DNA of 64,000 nucleotides, from NCBI GenBank assembly GCA_049322695.1, contig JBMORW010000015.1, positions 1 through 64,000 on the forward strand, in the 5' to 3' direction. The notes beneath the pieces were generated by a model, which did no database searches, was not told the origin of the DNA, and saw only the letters and a list, made by a program, of their open reading frames with translations. Source of the stretch: CALGKJ01 sp049322695. Lineage in GTDB: Bacteria > Bacillota > Clostridia > Lutisporales > Lutisporaceae. Shown one piece after another: positions 8,447 to 17,594 of this stretch. The translations under genes and the position numbers were made by a program. Each line of letters begins with the position of its first letter. The stretch's first letter is position 1.

Positions 8447-9059
8447 TATAGTAGCTTACATATGTATTGCCTTTTAAAAAGAACCTCCAGGGCATATCCT
8501 TGTATTCCTCTGCATAATCAATTCCTATTCTTGGAGAAGTTCCGATCTCTATGCTGCTTTCAATTCCCCGGCAGATGGAAATCTCCGAACTACTGCATAA
8601 ATCTGCTCCATTCAGACTCCTGTCAATATCTAAAGCTTTACATAGCTTACCGGGACCGTTTGTAAGATTTTTCAGCTGATAGCTGTTCAATCTGTTGTAT
8701 TCTACACCGAAACGGTTTAATGCCATATAATCAAGACCTGAAACAGGCTCTACAGCTCTTACCAATACTGCTTCTGGCTTGTTTACCTCTGAAGTGACGG
8801 CATTCAGGCAATAATACATCCCATATATCATAAATACATATACATAGCCTGCCATTCCATACATAATCTCATTTCTTTCAGTTCTGCGGCCCTTATATGA
8901 ATGTGCAGCCTTGTCCTCGGGGCCTAAATAAGCTTCTGTCTCTACTATTCTTGATATTATTTCACAGGAATCTGCTTTTCTTACTATATACTTACCCAGA
9001 AGCTCCTTTGCGACTGTTAAAGTATCCTGCATATAAAATTCTCTTTGAAGTATTTTCAT
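8433..9059 (-). CDS. 3-methyladenine DNA glycosylase (AAG/MPG family)
   Basis: A 208-residue base-excision repair enzyme that removes alkylated purines. Family blocks are visible: VAKELLGKYIVRK, the catalytic region IVETEAYLGPEDKAAHSYKGRRTERNEIM, then YVYVFMIYGMYYCLNAV, LVRAVEP and LTNGPGKLCKALDI. Length matches bacterial homologues. ATG 9059 follows a GGAGGTACT site on the minus strand. It is divergent from the methionine sulfoxide reductase gene at 9213; its last codons lie inside the terminator of the convergent gene. Confidence 0.93.
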   Translation of the reverse strand: MKILQREFYMQDTLTVAKELLGKYIVRKADSCEIISRIVETEAYLGPEDKAAHSYKGRRTERNEIMYGMAGYVYVFMIYGMYYCLNAVTSEVNKPEAVLVRAVEPVSGLDYMALNRFGVEYNRLNSYQLKNLTNGPGKLCKALDIDRSLNGADLCSSSEISICRGIESSIEIGTSPRIGIDYAEEYKDMPWRFFLKGNTYVSYYKKGG

Positions 9060-9212
9060 AGTACCTCCTGCAGTTGAAATACCAATATTGTAATGTGTAA
9101 TCCAATGAACATATTATATACATTAAATTGCGTTTCTAGTATAATTATACCTGAGAAGTACTGGAATTTCATTTGTATGTGTTAAATTTTATTAGAGTGG
9201 AGGGATTAACTG

Positions 9213-9722
9213 ATGCAGAATAATAAAAAAATAACGGCACCTGACAAGGAAACCTTTTACAAAATAATGCTGGTGAGGCTTGAGGGACTACTTTCAAGTG
9301 AATCTGACTGGCTGGCCAATCTGTCAAATGCTGCAGCATTATTATTTAACAACCTAGATGATATAAACTGGTCAGGCTTTTATCTGCTGAAGGGAGAAGA
9401 GCTGGTGCTAGGGCCGTTTCAGGGAAAAACTGCCTGTACCAGGATTCAGATAGGCAAAGGAGTATGCGGTACTGCTGTAGAAAAAAACGCAGCCCAGCTG
9501 GTGCCGGATGTGCATCTTTACCCAGGTCATATTGCATGTGACTGTGCGTCGAATTCGGAAGTGGTTGTACCTATAGTAAAGGAAGGCGTGATTTATGGAG
9601 TACTGGATATTGACAGTCCAATTAAGAATAGGTTTGATAATATTGATGTAAAATATCTGGAGGCTTTTACTGATAAGCTGAATAAATACATAGACTGGAA
9701 TAAAGTCACTAAATATGTTTAA
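9213..9722 (+). CDS. msrC: Free methionine-R-sulfoxide reductase (GAF-domain fRMsr)
   Basis: A 169-residue single GAF-domain enzyme that reduces free Met-R-sulfoxide. The family's cysteines are present: TAC in GKTACTR, VC in GKGVCGTA, and the pair in HIACDCASNSE, where the last is the expected catalytic cysteine. WSGFYLL, LVLGPFQGK and GVLDIDSP complete the signature. The start follows a GGAGGG site. It is probably co-transcribed with the HD gene 16 bases downstream, ending in a shared terminator at 10301. Confidence 0.92.
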   Translation: MQNNKKITAPDKETFYKIMLVRLEGLLSSESDWLANLSNAAALLFNNLDDINWSGFYLLKGEELVLGPFQGKTACTRIQIGKGVCGTAVEKNAAQLVPDVHLYPGHIACDCASNSEVVVPIVKEGVIYGVLDIDSPIKNRFDNIDVKYLEAFTDKLNKYIDWNKVTKYV

Positions 9723-9738
9723 TTCATGGAGGTAACAA

Positions 9739-10302
9739 ATGAACAGAGAAAAGGCAGTTGAATTACTGGAAAAGTATGTAGTATCCGAACACCTTATAAA
9801 GCATTCTTATGCTGTAGAGAGTGTAATGAGAGCACTTGCTAAAAGACTTGAGCCTGATAAGGAGGAGTTGTGGGCTGTAACAGGGCTTCTGCATGATCTG
9901 GATGTTGATATTGTTGATTACAGGACTAATCCCGAGCTTCATGGAGTAAAAGGAGTAGAAATACTCAGGGAGCATGGCTTTGGAAATGAAGAAATGTATC
10001 ATTCAATATGTGCCCATAACGAAGAAACAGGAGTGAAGCTGGAAACTCTGATGGATAAGGCAATATACGCAGCAGATCCCATTACAGGCTTTATAACTGC
10101 CATAGCGTTAGTTTATCCTGACAAAAAGGTAAACAGTGTAAAGGTAAAATCGATTACCAAAAGAATGGATGAAGTTAGATTTGCTGCAGGTGCCAACCGG
10201 GATGCAATGAGATCCATAGAAAATCTGGGAATAAGCTTTAATGATTTTGCCGAGCTGTCCCTGGAGGCTATGAAGGGGATTGCAGATAAATTGGGTCTAT
10301 AA
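9739..10302 (+). CDS. HD-domain metal-dependent hydrolase
   Basis: A 187-residue HDIG-type phosphohydrolase. The metal ligands are visible as H in LIKHSYAVE, HD in GLLHDLDVD, H in ELHGVKG and H in ICAHNEE, followed by DKAIYAADPITG. The domain occupies most of the protein and no partner domain is present. Substrates of such lone HD proteins are usually nucleotides or unknown. ATG 9739 has GGAGG 7 bases upstream. It follows msrC closely and ends in a symmetrical hairpin. Confidence 0.8.
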   Translation: MNREKAVELLEKYVVSEHLIKHSYAVESVMRALAKRLEPDKEELWAVTGLLHDLDVDIVDYRTNPELHGVKGVEILREHGFGNEEMYHSICAHNEETGVKLETLMDKAIYAADPITGFITAIALVYPDKKVNSVKVKSITKRMDEVRFAAGANRDAMRSIENLGISFNDFAELSLEAMKGIADKLGL

Positions 10303-10337
10303 AATAAAAAACACACGCATTGTGTGTTTTTTATTTT
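10301..10337. terminator. Bidirectional terminator between the HD gene and glgP
   Basis: A perfect 16-base-pair stem (AAAATAAAAAACACAC and its complement, 5-base loop) has T runs on both strands. It serves two convergent genes. Confidence 0.9.
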
Positions 10338-10345
10338 ATTTCATT

Positions 10346-11956
10346 TTATGCTTTATAGAGCAGCTCATAGTATTCCTTGAGCATTCTTTCTACTGCAAAC
10401 TGTTCTTTGGTTGTCATTATGCTGCATCTCATCATCTCTACCCATTTATCTCTGTTTTCATAGTAGGTAGGGATGATTTCTTCAAGAAGCACCTTATATA
10501 AAGATTTTAGATCATGCTCATCCTGTTCTTTTACATTATCACTTTCAAAGCCGTTGCCAATCTGCCATCCGTTGATTCCATGCTGGCAGGCTTCAGGCCA
10601 CCAACCATCGAGAACACTGAAATTAAGCACTCCGTTCATGGCTGCTTTCATACCGGAAGTTCCGCTTGCCTCAAGAGGTCTTCTGGGATTGTTCAGCCAT
10701 ATGTCTGAGCCTCTTGTAAGCGCCTTTCCGATGGTCATATCATAGTTTTCCAGGAATACTACGGCATTTGGATATTTTTTGGACATTGCAACCAAATTTG
10801 ATACTATTGATTTACCATTGTCATCCAACGGATGTGCCTTTCCTGAGAATACTATCTGTATCTTTTTGTTTTCCAGCAGCGGAGCAATTATCTTTTCATC
10901 GCTGAATATGAAATTGCTTCTTTTGTATGGAGCTGCTCTTCTGGAGAAACCTACCAAGAGCACATCAGCATCAAGCTCTGCGCCTGTGCGCTCCTTCACA
11001 AACTCAATAAGGCTGTGCTTATTCTTCATATGGTTTTCCCATATTCCATGATCTTTTTCTGCTGCTTCCAGCATAGTGCTGTCTACCCAGGTCGGTACAT
11101 GTATGGCATTGGTAATTCCAACTATAGGGGCAGGATAGTCAACATGCTCCCACATTTTATTTGCTGTTACTGCATGTAGCTGTGCAACTGCGTTTGATTT
11201 TTTACTTGTACGGAGTGCAGCTACAGTCATGTTGAAGGGAGCTCCTCCGATATGTACCATTTGCTCTGCAGTCAAACCATTAAATGCGCCCATGTATTCC
11301 AACCTGTTTAGATAATGGGATTCATTGCCTTGAACTATGGGAGTATGAGTAGTAAAAACAACCTCCTGTCTGGTTTTATCCAAAGCTTCATAGAAGCCCA
11401 TGCCTGACTCCATTTTTTCCCTGATCAGCTCTATAGCTGCGAGAACTGCATGCCCTTCGTTGAAGTGATATATGTCAATTTCCAGCCCAAGCTTTCTTAA
11501 AGCTCTTATTCCACCGATGCCAAGCACCATCTCCTGTGCTATTCTCTCTTCGCCAAACCAGCCATATAGCTGCCCCGTTATCCACGCATCTTCATTTTCA
11601 GGTATATCAGTATCCAGCAGATATAGAGGTGCATTACCAAATTTATCGACCTTCCAGACCTTACAAACTACATCTCTTTGACGTATTTTGACTGTCACCT
11701 TTATTCCTGTGTCCTCCAGATAATCATAGCTGTAATTATGATATGAGTCATATGGCTTTCCGTCTTTGCCTATTAGCTGGTCTGTATAGCCCTGCTTCCA
11801 CTTGATGCCTATTCCGACCATGGGAACACCAAGGTCCTTGGCGCCTTTCATATAGTCTCCTGCCAATATTCCTAGGCCGCCTGCATACATTTTGAACTCT
11901 GAGTCCAGGCCGTATTCCATGCAAAAGTATGCTACAGATGGTAATTTATTCTGCAT
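10346..11956 (-). CDS. glgP: Alpha-glucan phosphorylase, short form
   Basis: A 536-residue GT35 phosphorylase releasing glucose-1-phosphate from maltodextrin or glycogen. It is much shorter than the about 800-residue classical enzymes and matches the short bacterial/archaeal class. The N-terminal VAYFCMEYGLDSEFKMYAGGLGILAGDY block, HFNEGHAVLAA, and the PLP-lysine motif EASGTSGMKAAMNG are present, so the active site looks intact. ATG 11956 follows AGGAGGA. A LacI-type operator sits in its promoter (12054-12071), tying it to malQ and malEFG. It is transcribed divergently from malQ. Confidence 0.94.
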   Translation of the reverse strand: MQNKLPSVAYFCMEYGLDSEFKMYAGGLGILAGDYMKGAKDLGVPMVGIGIKWKQGYTDQLIGKDGKPYDSYHNYSYDYLEDTGIKVTVKIRQRDVVCKVWKVDKFGNAPLYLLDTDIPENEDAWITGQLYGWFGEERIAQEMVLGIGGIRALRKLGLEIDIYHFNEGHAVLAAIELIREKMESGMGFYEALDKTRQEVVFTTHTPIVQGNESHYLNRLEYMGAFNGLTAEQMVHIGGAPFNMTVAALRTSKKSNAVAQLHAVTANKMWEHVDYPAPIVGITNAIHVPTWVDSTMLEAAEKDHGIWENHMKNKHSLIEFVKERTGAELDADVLLVGFSRRAAPYKRSNFIFSDEKIIAPLLENKKIQIVFSGKAHPLDDNGKSIVSNLVAMSKKYPNAVVFLENYDMTIGKALTRGSDIWLNNPRRPLEASGTSGMKAAMNGVLNFSVLDGWWPEACQHGINGWQIGNGFESDNVKEQDEHDLKSLYKVLLEEIIPTYYENRDKWVEMMRCSIMTTKEQFAVERMLKEYYELLYKA

Positions 11957-12045
11957 TGTAATAATTCCTCCTTATATATAAGTATTATAAAAGACAAATA
12001 AATTAATACCTTAACCTAAAGCCTCTATAAAATTATATACCATAA

Positions 12046-12074
12046 ATTATAAACGAGCAACCGTTTGCACAACT
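12046..12074 (-). promoter_or_regulatory. Promoter of glgP
   Basis: On the minus strand TATAAT (plus 12051-12046) is an exact -10 element. The -35 is weak (AGTTGT at 17 bases or TTGTGC at 15 bases). The operator core lies between the two elements, as expected for repression. Confidence 0.55.
12054..12071. promoter_or_regulatory. LacI/MalR-type operator at the glgP promoter
   Basis: Core GCAACCGTTTGC (12057-12068) fits the palindromic consensus GCAANCGNTTGC that recurs upstream of malQ and malE. It lies between the -10 and -35 positions of the glgP promoter. Confidence 0.8.
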
Positions 12075-12236
12075 TTTTTGTTAAGTTTTTCATATTGTGG
12101 TGAGAGTGCAAGTTTTGATACTAAAAGTAAGAAGTTCAAAAAAACATCAATATTTTTGAATAGTACTTTATCATGAACTCACAGCTGCAATCCCTGTATT
12201 GTACACATAAATAAGAACACAATACATATATAGATA

Positions 12237-12263
12237 TTGACAACAAAATTCCAGTGTTATAAT
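12237..12263 (+). promoter_or_regulatory. Promoter of malQ
   Basis: TTGACA (12237-12242), a short 15-base spacer, and TATAAT (12258-12263) preceded by TG in the extended -10 position. Transcription would start near 12270, just before the operator. Confidence 0.7.
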
Positions 12264-12273
12264 ATTATATAAA

Positions 12274-12289
12274 GCGCAAGCGATTGCGC
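12274..12289. promoter_or_regulatory. LacI/MalR-type operator just downstream of the malQ promoter
   Basis: GCGCAAGCGATTGCGC is a near-perfect palindrome with core GCAAGCGATTGC (12276-12287). It begins a few bases after the expected transcription start, where a bound repressor would block elongation or open-complex formation. Confidence 0.85.
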
Positions 12290-12383
12290 AAAGTTGATAT
12301 GTGGTATTTGGGTTTTTATATAATATTGATGTTGTTTATGTCATATCAAGGCTTATGGTTAAACTGGTTTTGGGGGTATTTAA

Positions 12384-13886
12384 ATGAATTTAGGTAGAAA
12401 AAGCGGAATACTGCTGCATCCTACATCTCTGCCGTCAAAATATGGTATTGGTGAACTCGGAAATGAAGTGTATGAGTTTATTGATTTCTTGAAGGAAAGC
12501 AGGCAAACGCTGTGGCAGGTTTTGCCGCTGGGGCCTGTCGGATTTGGCGAGTCTCCTTACCAGAGCTTTTCGGCATTTGCCGGCAATACATTACTGATAA
12601 GCATAGATAAGCTCATTGAAGCAGGTTTGTTAGGTTATTCCGATACCCAAGAAACCCCTGTGTTTGATATTGACAAGGTTGAGTTTTGTAAAGTAAAGAA
12701 ATATAAAGAAAAGCTCTTAAAAAGGGCTTATGAGGGATTCTTGAAATCAGATTTACATGAGGAGTATGAAAGGTTTTCAGGGCAGAACTCATTTTGGCTG
12801 GATGACTACGCTTTATTTATGGCTGTTAAGGAGCATTTTAACAATGTTGCGTGGAATGAATGGGATGCCGACATAGCCTTCAGGAGGCCTGAAGCTGTTG
12901 AGCACTATCGAAAGCTGCTTTTTAGAAATATAGAATACCATAAGTTTTTACAATATGTATTTTTTCTGCAGTGGAAAAACGTCAAGGAATATGCAAACAG
13001 TAACGGCATAAAAATCATAGGAGATTTGCCCCTCTTCATATCCAATGACAGCAGTGATGCATGGGCAAAGCCTGAGCTTTTTGAAATAGACCAATCAGGA
13101 GTTCCCTTGAAGGTTGCAGGGGTGCCGCCGGATTATTTCAGTGAGACAGGTCAATACTGGGGCAACCCTCATTATAGATGGGATGTAATGGAGAAGGATG
13201 ATTACAGCTGGTGGCGTGACAGATTCTCATTGTTGTTTAAAATGGTTGATATTATTAGGATTGATCATTTCAGAGGCTTTGAAAGCTACTGGGAAATACC
13301 CGGCAATGAGAAGACGGCCGTAAATGGCAAATGGATAATCGGACCGGGTAAGAAGTTCTTTTCAACTATAAACAAGTATTTGGGGGACTTACCCATTATT
13401 GCAGAGGATTTAGGCTTTATAACCCGTGAAGTTGAAGAGCTGAAGAATGAGTTTGGATTTCCGGGCATGAAAATACTGCAGTTTTCATTCGGAAGAGGAT
13501 CAGAGGAAAGATTTCTTCCTCATAATTATGAAGAAAACTCTATAGTATATACAGGCACTCATGACAATGATACAGCCGTCGGCTGGTTTAATAAATCCCA
13601 CAAGACCCAGCCTGAGGCATTGGAGCAGATGCTGAAATACCTGGGTGTAGAAAGCTCGGTGTCTGAAAAGGAGTTCTGCTGGGCGCTGATAGAGACAGCA
13701 TATAAAAGCAGATCAAATGCTGCAGTAATCCCTTTGCAGGATATTCTCTGCCTGGATACTGATGCAAGAATGAACATTCCGAGTACCATAGGAGGTAATT
13801 GGGATTGGAGAGTAAGGAAGGAAATGCTGAGCGCAGAAATCTCTGAAAAGCTTTCTTTGCTTGCGGCCAAGTATAACAGAAACTGA
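12384..13886 (+). CDS. malQ: 4-alpha-glucanotransferase (amylomaltase, GH77)
   Basis: A 500-residue GH77 enzyme that moves alpha-1,4-glucan segments between maltodextrins. It has the short amylomaltase architecture. Catalytic residues are in place: nucleophile Asp294 in RIDHFRG, acid/base Glu341 in IAEDLG, and Asp394 in THDND. The N-terminal RKSGILLHPTSLPSKYGIG and PYQSFSAFAGN blocks are typical. It has its own promoter with an operator and is likely followed by a terminator. With GlgP it converts imported maltodextrins to glucose-1-phosphate and glucose. Confidence 0.96.
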   Translation: MNLGRKSGILLHPTSLPSKYGIGELGNEVYEFIDFLKESRQTLWQVLPLGPVGFGESPYQSFSAFAGNTLLISIDKLIEAGLLGYSDTQETPVFDIDKVEFCKVKKYKEKLLKRAYEGFLKSDLHEEYERFSGQNSFWLDDYALFMAVKEHFNNVAWNEWDADIAFRRPEAVEHYRKLLFRNIEYHKFLQYVFFLQWKNVKEYANSNGIKIIGDLPLFISNDSSDAWAKPELFEIDQSGVPLKVAGVPPDYFSETGQYWGNPHYRWDVMEKDDYSWWRDRFSLLFKMVDIIRIDHFRGFESYWEIPGNEKTAVNGKWIIGPGKKFFSTINKYLGDLPIIAEDLGFITREVEELKNEFGFPGMKILQFSFGRGSEERFLPHNYEENSIVYTGTHDNDTAVGWFNKSHKTQPEALEQMLKYLGVESSVSEKEFCWALIETAYKSRSNAAVIPLQDILCLDTDARMNIPSTIGGNWDWRVRKEMLSAEISEKLSLLAAKYNRN

Positions 13887-13898
13887 ACATGATTGATT

Positions 13899-13946
13899 AT
13901 GCTCCAGTAATCCACAGTATTTTAAAAGGGTTTTGGAGCATTTTAA
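13899..13946 (+). terminator. Probable terminator after malQ
   Basis: An 8-base-pair stem (ATGCTCCA, 13899-13906, with TGGAGCAT, 13934-13941) and a 27-base loop are followed by TTTAAT. The loop is long and the tail short, so some readthrough into the regulator gene is likely. Confidence 0.5.
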
Positions 13947-14114
13947 TATGAATACGGCGCTTATTGTGATAAAATAGTGTGTAGCTTAGGAGCTATAATA
14001 GAAATAAAATATGCTGAGCTTTTCAATATGAAAATAATACATTGCTTGTCCGGAATCACTTCCTGAAGCTCGTATTGATTTCATTGATAGCTGATGAAAG
14101 GTCAGGAGGAGTAT

Positions 14115-15146
14115 ATGTCTGTTACCATAAAGGATGTTGCAAAAGCCGCAGGAGTTGATCCTTCAACTGTTTCCCGCGTAATTGCTGATAATCCAAGAAT
14201 CAGTCAAAAAACAAAAGAAAAAGTCTTGCAGGTAATGAATGAACTTGATTTTCATCCCAATGCCATTGCCAGAAGTCTTGCCAATAGAAGTACGCAGACA
14301 ATCGGCGTCATAATGCCTAATTCTTCAGAGCAGGTTTTTGTAAATCCATTCTTTACGGAGGTAATGAGAGGTATTAGTATGAGTGCTCTTAAGAAGGGCT
14401 ATAATGTTCTTTTTTCTACCGGAAGCAATACTGAAGAAGAGTATAAATCAACAAAGCGTCTTGTAAACGAGAAGCGTGTTGATGGATTGATATTGCTTAC
14501 TTCAAGAGTTGGTGACAAAACAATCGAAGAGCTGATGAAAAAGAAGTTTCCATTCGTGGTTGTAGGTAAACCAACTAAAAACGAGAATATAAACTGGGTG
14601 GATAACAACAATTCGGAAGCAGGTTACACTGCAACCGAGCATTTGATAAAGCAGGGACATAAAGCTATAGGCTTTATAGGTGGAGAGTTTTCCTATGTTT
14701 TCATGGGAGAAAGATTCAGGGGCTATAAAAAGGCGTTGGATGTTTATGGTATAGAGTTTTCAAAGGACTATTTGGCTTTGGAGGAGTTCCTTGAAGAAGG
14801 CGGCTACAGAGCCATGAAAAAGCTGATGGCGGTAAATAAAAGAATGACTGCTGCAGTTGTTGCAGATGACCTAATGGCATTTGGAGTTATGAGAGCTATA
14901 AGGGAAGAGGGGCTGAGGATTCCTAATGATATTGCAGTAGTAGGCTTCAATGATACGCCTTTGGCAAGATATGTGGATCCGCCTCTTACTTCTGTTGAAA
15001 TCTTTGTATTCGAGCTTGGATACAATGCCGCAGAAATACTGATAAATCAGCTGGAGCAGGAGGATGAACAAAAGAAGCATATCATCATTCCCACAAGGCT
15101 AATAGAAAGAAAATCCTCGATTTCTGCCAGAAAAGCAAAAAAATAA
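14115..15146 (+). CDS. LacI-family transcriptional regulator, MalR-like
   Basis: A 343-residue repressor. The N-terminal helix-turn-helix reads VTIKDVAKAAGVDPSTVSRV with hinge helix HPNAIARSLANRST; residues 60-335 form the periplasmic-binding-like sensor. ATG 14115 is chosen because AGGAGG lies 5 bases upstream; an in-frame ATG at 14094 has no ribosome site. It lies between malQ and malEFG, and three GCAANCGNTTGC operators in the locus are of the kind bound by LacI members such as MalR. No operator was found before this gene itself. The inducer, probably maltose or maltodextrin, is inferred. Confidence 0.9.
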   Translation: MSVTIKDVAKAAGVDPSTVSRVIADNPRISQKTKEKVLQVMNELDFHPNAIARSLANRSTQTIGVIMPNSSEQVFVNPFFTEVMRGISMSALKKGYNVLFSTGSNTEEEYKSTKRLVNEKRVDGLILLTSRVGDKTIEELMKKKFPFVVVGKPTKNENINWVDNNNSEAGYTATEHLIKQGHKAIGFIGGEFSYVFMGERFRGYKKALDVYGIEFSKDYLALEEFLEEGGYRAMKKLMAVNKRMTAAVVADDLMAFGVMRAIREEGLRIPNDIAVVGFNDTPLARYVDPPLTSVEIFVFELGYNAAEILINQLEQEDEQKKHIIIPTRLIERKSSISARKAKK

Positions 15147-15167
15147 TAAAAAATGATACAATACTAA

Positions 15168-15195
15168 TTGACAAATCTTGTGAATATATTATAAT
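15168..15195 (+). promoter_or_regulatory. Promoter of the malE operon
   Basis: TTGACA (15168-15173), a 16-base spacer and TATAAT (15190-15195): both hexamers match consensus exactly. The start of transcription would be near 15202, upstream of the operator. Confidence 0.8.
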
Positions 15196-15217
15196 TAAAT
15201 TGTGTTAATTCATACGA

Positions 15218-15237
15218 TTGTGCAACCGGTTGCGCAA
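15218..15237. promoter_or_regulatory. LacI/MalR-type operator upstream of malE
   Basis: A 20-base palindrome with one mismatched pair and the core GCAACCGGTTGC (15222-15233). It is the most symmetrical of the three sites and lies about 16 bases into the transcript. Confidence 0.87.
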
Positions 15238-15266
15238 GAGTTGAAAAAATAAAAGGGGGAAGTATT

Positions 15267-16532
15267 TTGAAAAAGAGTACAATTAAAATGTTAAGTCTTG
15301 TATTAGTACTGGTTCTCATGGTTTCTATGTTTGCAGCATGTGCTAAAAAGACTGAAGAACCTGCAGCAGCAACTCCGGAAGCTACTCCAACAGAAGTAGC
15401 TAAGCAACCAGTAACCTTGAAAATTTGGCATGCATGGACAGGCGCAGAGGAAGAAGCACTTAAAGAAGCAACTACAAGATATACAGCAAATAACAGCCAT
15501 GTTACATTTGAGCTGCTTTATACTCCAAGTGACAGCTTTAAAGATAAGGTAACTGCAGCGCTTCAAACAGGGGACTCACCGGATCTGTTCTTCGGAGCAC
15601 ATGACTGGGTAGGTCCAATGGCAACAGGTGATCTGCTTGAGCCGGTTGACAGCTATGTTGCAGATGTAAAAGGCGATTATATCCAAAGCACCTATGATGC
15701 TACTTTATTAAACGGTAATCACTATGGATTCCCAATGTCAATGGAAGCAGTTGTATTGATTTATAACAAGGATTTAGTTGCTACACCGCCTACAACAATA
15801 AGCGAAATGCTTAAGATAGCAAAGGATAACACAAAGGATGATAAATTCGGTTTAGTAGTTGACCTCAACAACACGTTCTACAATACATACGGATTCATAC
15901 AGAGCTTTGGAGGAAGCGCATTCAAGGAAGACGGCGTTACACCAAACCTGGACAGCCAAGGCTTTATTGATTATGTTAACTGGTGGAGCGGTTTAATAAA
16001 CAAGGAAAAGGTAATTCCAAAGGGATTAGATTATGGTACAGCACAAGCATTATTCCTTGAAGGCAAATCAGCATTCTGGATTAATGGACCATGGTGCTTC
16101 GGTGATATAGAAAAGTCAGGCGTAAACTGGGGTGCGGCAGTACTTCCGAAGAATGATACTACAGGTAAGGATTCTAAGCCATTTATAGGAGTTAAGGTAG
16201 CATATTTGCCAAAGGCATCAGCTAACAAGGAAGAAGCGGCTAATTTCGCTAAGTTCCTTACAGGAGCAGAAATGCAGCAATACTTCAATGAAAAAGTTGG
16301 TGTTGTTTCAGCAAACAATAAAGTAAAATCACAAAAATGGTCTGATAACCTGATAGCTGAAGCTGCAGCATTGGGAACAGCAATGCCTGTAGTACCAGAA
16401 ATGGGCCAGATCTGGCAGCCTGCAAAGGATTTCATTACTGCAGTTGTTGATTCAGGAAAACCAGCTGCTGAAGAAGCAGTTAAGGCAAATGAAGCTGCAA
16501 TTAATGGAATCAAACAAATGAAGGGTGAATAA
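15267..16532 (+). CDS. malE: Maltodextrin ABC transporter substrate-binding lipoprotein
   Basis: A 421-residue extracellular solute-binding protein (SBP family 1). The N-terminus is a lipoprotein signal with lipobox FAAC (Cys25), then an Ala/Pro/Thr-rich linker. KIWHAWTGAEEEALKEA and GDSPDLFFGAHDWVG are typical of maltose-binding proteins. The start is TTG 15267 with AAGGGGGA 6 bases upstream. It is the first gene of malE-malF-malG-amylase. A hairpin after the stop probably keeps its transcript level above that of the permease genes. Substrate is inferred from context. Confidence 0.92.
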   Translation: MKKSTIKMLSLVLVLVLMVSMFAACAKKTEEPAAATPEATPTEVAKQPVTLKIWHAWTGAEEEALKEATTRYTANNSHVTFELLYTPSDSFKDKVTAALQTGDSPDLFFGAHDWVGPMATGDLLEPVDSYVADVKGDYIQSTYDATLLNGNHYGFPMSMEAVVLIYNKDLVATPPTTISEMLKIAKDNTKDDKFGLVVDLNNTFYNTYGFIQSFGGSAFKEDGVTPNLDSQGFIDYVNWWSGLINKEKVIPKGLDYGTAQALFLEGKSAFWINGPWCFGDIEKSGVNWGAAVLPKNDTTGKDSKPFIGVKVAYLPKASANKEEAANFAKFLTGAEMQQYFNEKVGVVSANNKVKSQKWSDNLIAEAAALGTAMPVVPEMGQIWQPAKDFITAVVDSGKPAAEEAVKANEAAINGIKQMKGE

Positions 16533-16589
16533 ACTATAAAATACTGATGTGTTTATCAATAGTATTTGATATAATAAAGACAATATATA

Positions 16590-16621
16590 TCAAGCCTGAG
16601 AATTTCTCAGGCTTGATTTTT
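16590..16621 (+). terminator. Intra-operon hairpin between malE and malF
   Basis: A perfect 11-base-pair stem (TCAAGCCTGAG with CTCAGGCTTGA, 5-base loop) followed by a T run. It lies inside the operon, so it should act as a partial terminator or 3' stabiliser that gives an excess of binding protein over permease. Confidence 0.85.
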
Positions 16622-16643
16622 AGAAAGAAAGGAAGTGAAGCTT

Positions 16644-17594
16644 GTGATTAGGGTTGAAAACAAACAGAAAGTATATAACTCCAAAACTTCCTTATTGGCA
16701 AGAATAAAAAAGAACAGAATTGCATATTTGTATATCTTTCCTGCGATTATAGTGGTATTTGGCATATCTATTTTTCCAATAGTCTATGGAATAGGCCTTT
16801 CATTCTTTAATGCAAATATGTACACTATGGGAACAAAGACAGTCAAGTTCATAGGGCTTACAAATTATATTAAAGCTTTTAAAGGCATGAATTCCGAGTT
16901 TTTTGTCGTACTTCTAAGAACATTTATATGGACGGGTGTCAATGTGTTTTTTCATGTAACAATAGGCTTGGTTATTGCATTGGCTATTAACCGCCCAAAG
17001 CTCAGATTTAAGGGCATGTATAGAACAATAATAATTCTTCCGTGGGCTGTACCTCAGTTTGTCACTGCACTAGTGTGGAAAATGATGTACAATGAGCAAT
17101 TCGGCTTTATAAATCAGTTTTTGAACATTTTGGGCATGGAGCCGGTGCGCTGGCTTTCAGACGGGAGAATAGCTCTAATATCATGTATAATAACTAATGT
17201 ATGGCTTGGATTTCCGTTTATGACTATGGTAGCAACCGGAGCACTTCAAAGTATATCAAGGGAGTATTACGAGGCTGCCGATATAGACGGAGCTTCGGCG
17301 ATGCAAAAGTTTTTCAAAATCACACTGCCTCTTCTAAAACCGGCAATGCTTCCGGCAATTATACTGGGTACAATCTGGACATTTACAAACTTCAACGTTA
17401 TATATCTGATAACAGGCGGGGGACCTGCAAAGGCAACTGAAATAGTCTCTACTTATCAATTTAATGTATTGACAAGACAGAGTGCATATTCATTGGCCGC
17501 TGCTTACTCTGTAATTGTTTCTATTATTTTGATAACTGTAACTATGATAAATATGAGAGTGACCAAAGCATTGGCAGCATCGGAGGTGGAATGA
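16644..17594 (+). CDS. malF: Maltodextrin ABC transporter permease MalF-like
   Basis: A 316-residue inner-membrane permease with six hydrophobic segments. The binding-protein-dependent transport signature, including the EAA loop, is visible at EYYEAADIDGASAMQKFFKITLPLLKP. GTG 16644 is favoured because AAAGGA lies 10 bases upstream; GTG 16635 is in frame but has that site only one base away. It overlaps malG by one base, indicating translational coupling. It lacks the long periplasmic loop of the E. coli protein, as is usual in Gram-positive bacteria. Confidence 0.9.
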   Translation: MIRVENKQKVYNSKTSLLARIKKNRIAYLYIFPAIIVVFGISIFPIVYGIGLSFFNANMYTMGTKTVKFIGLTNYIKAFKGMNSEFFVVLLRTFIWTGVNVFFHVTIGLVIALAINRPKLRFKGMYRTIIILPWAVPQFVTALVWKMMYNEQFGFINQFLNILGMEPVRWLSDGRIALISCIITNVWLGFPFMTMVATGALQSISREYYEAADIDGASAMQKFFKITLPLLKPAMLPAIILGTIWTFTNFNVIYLITGGGPAKATEIVSTYQFNVLTRQSAYSLAAAYSVIVSIILITVTMINMRVTKALAASEVE

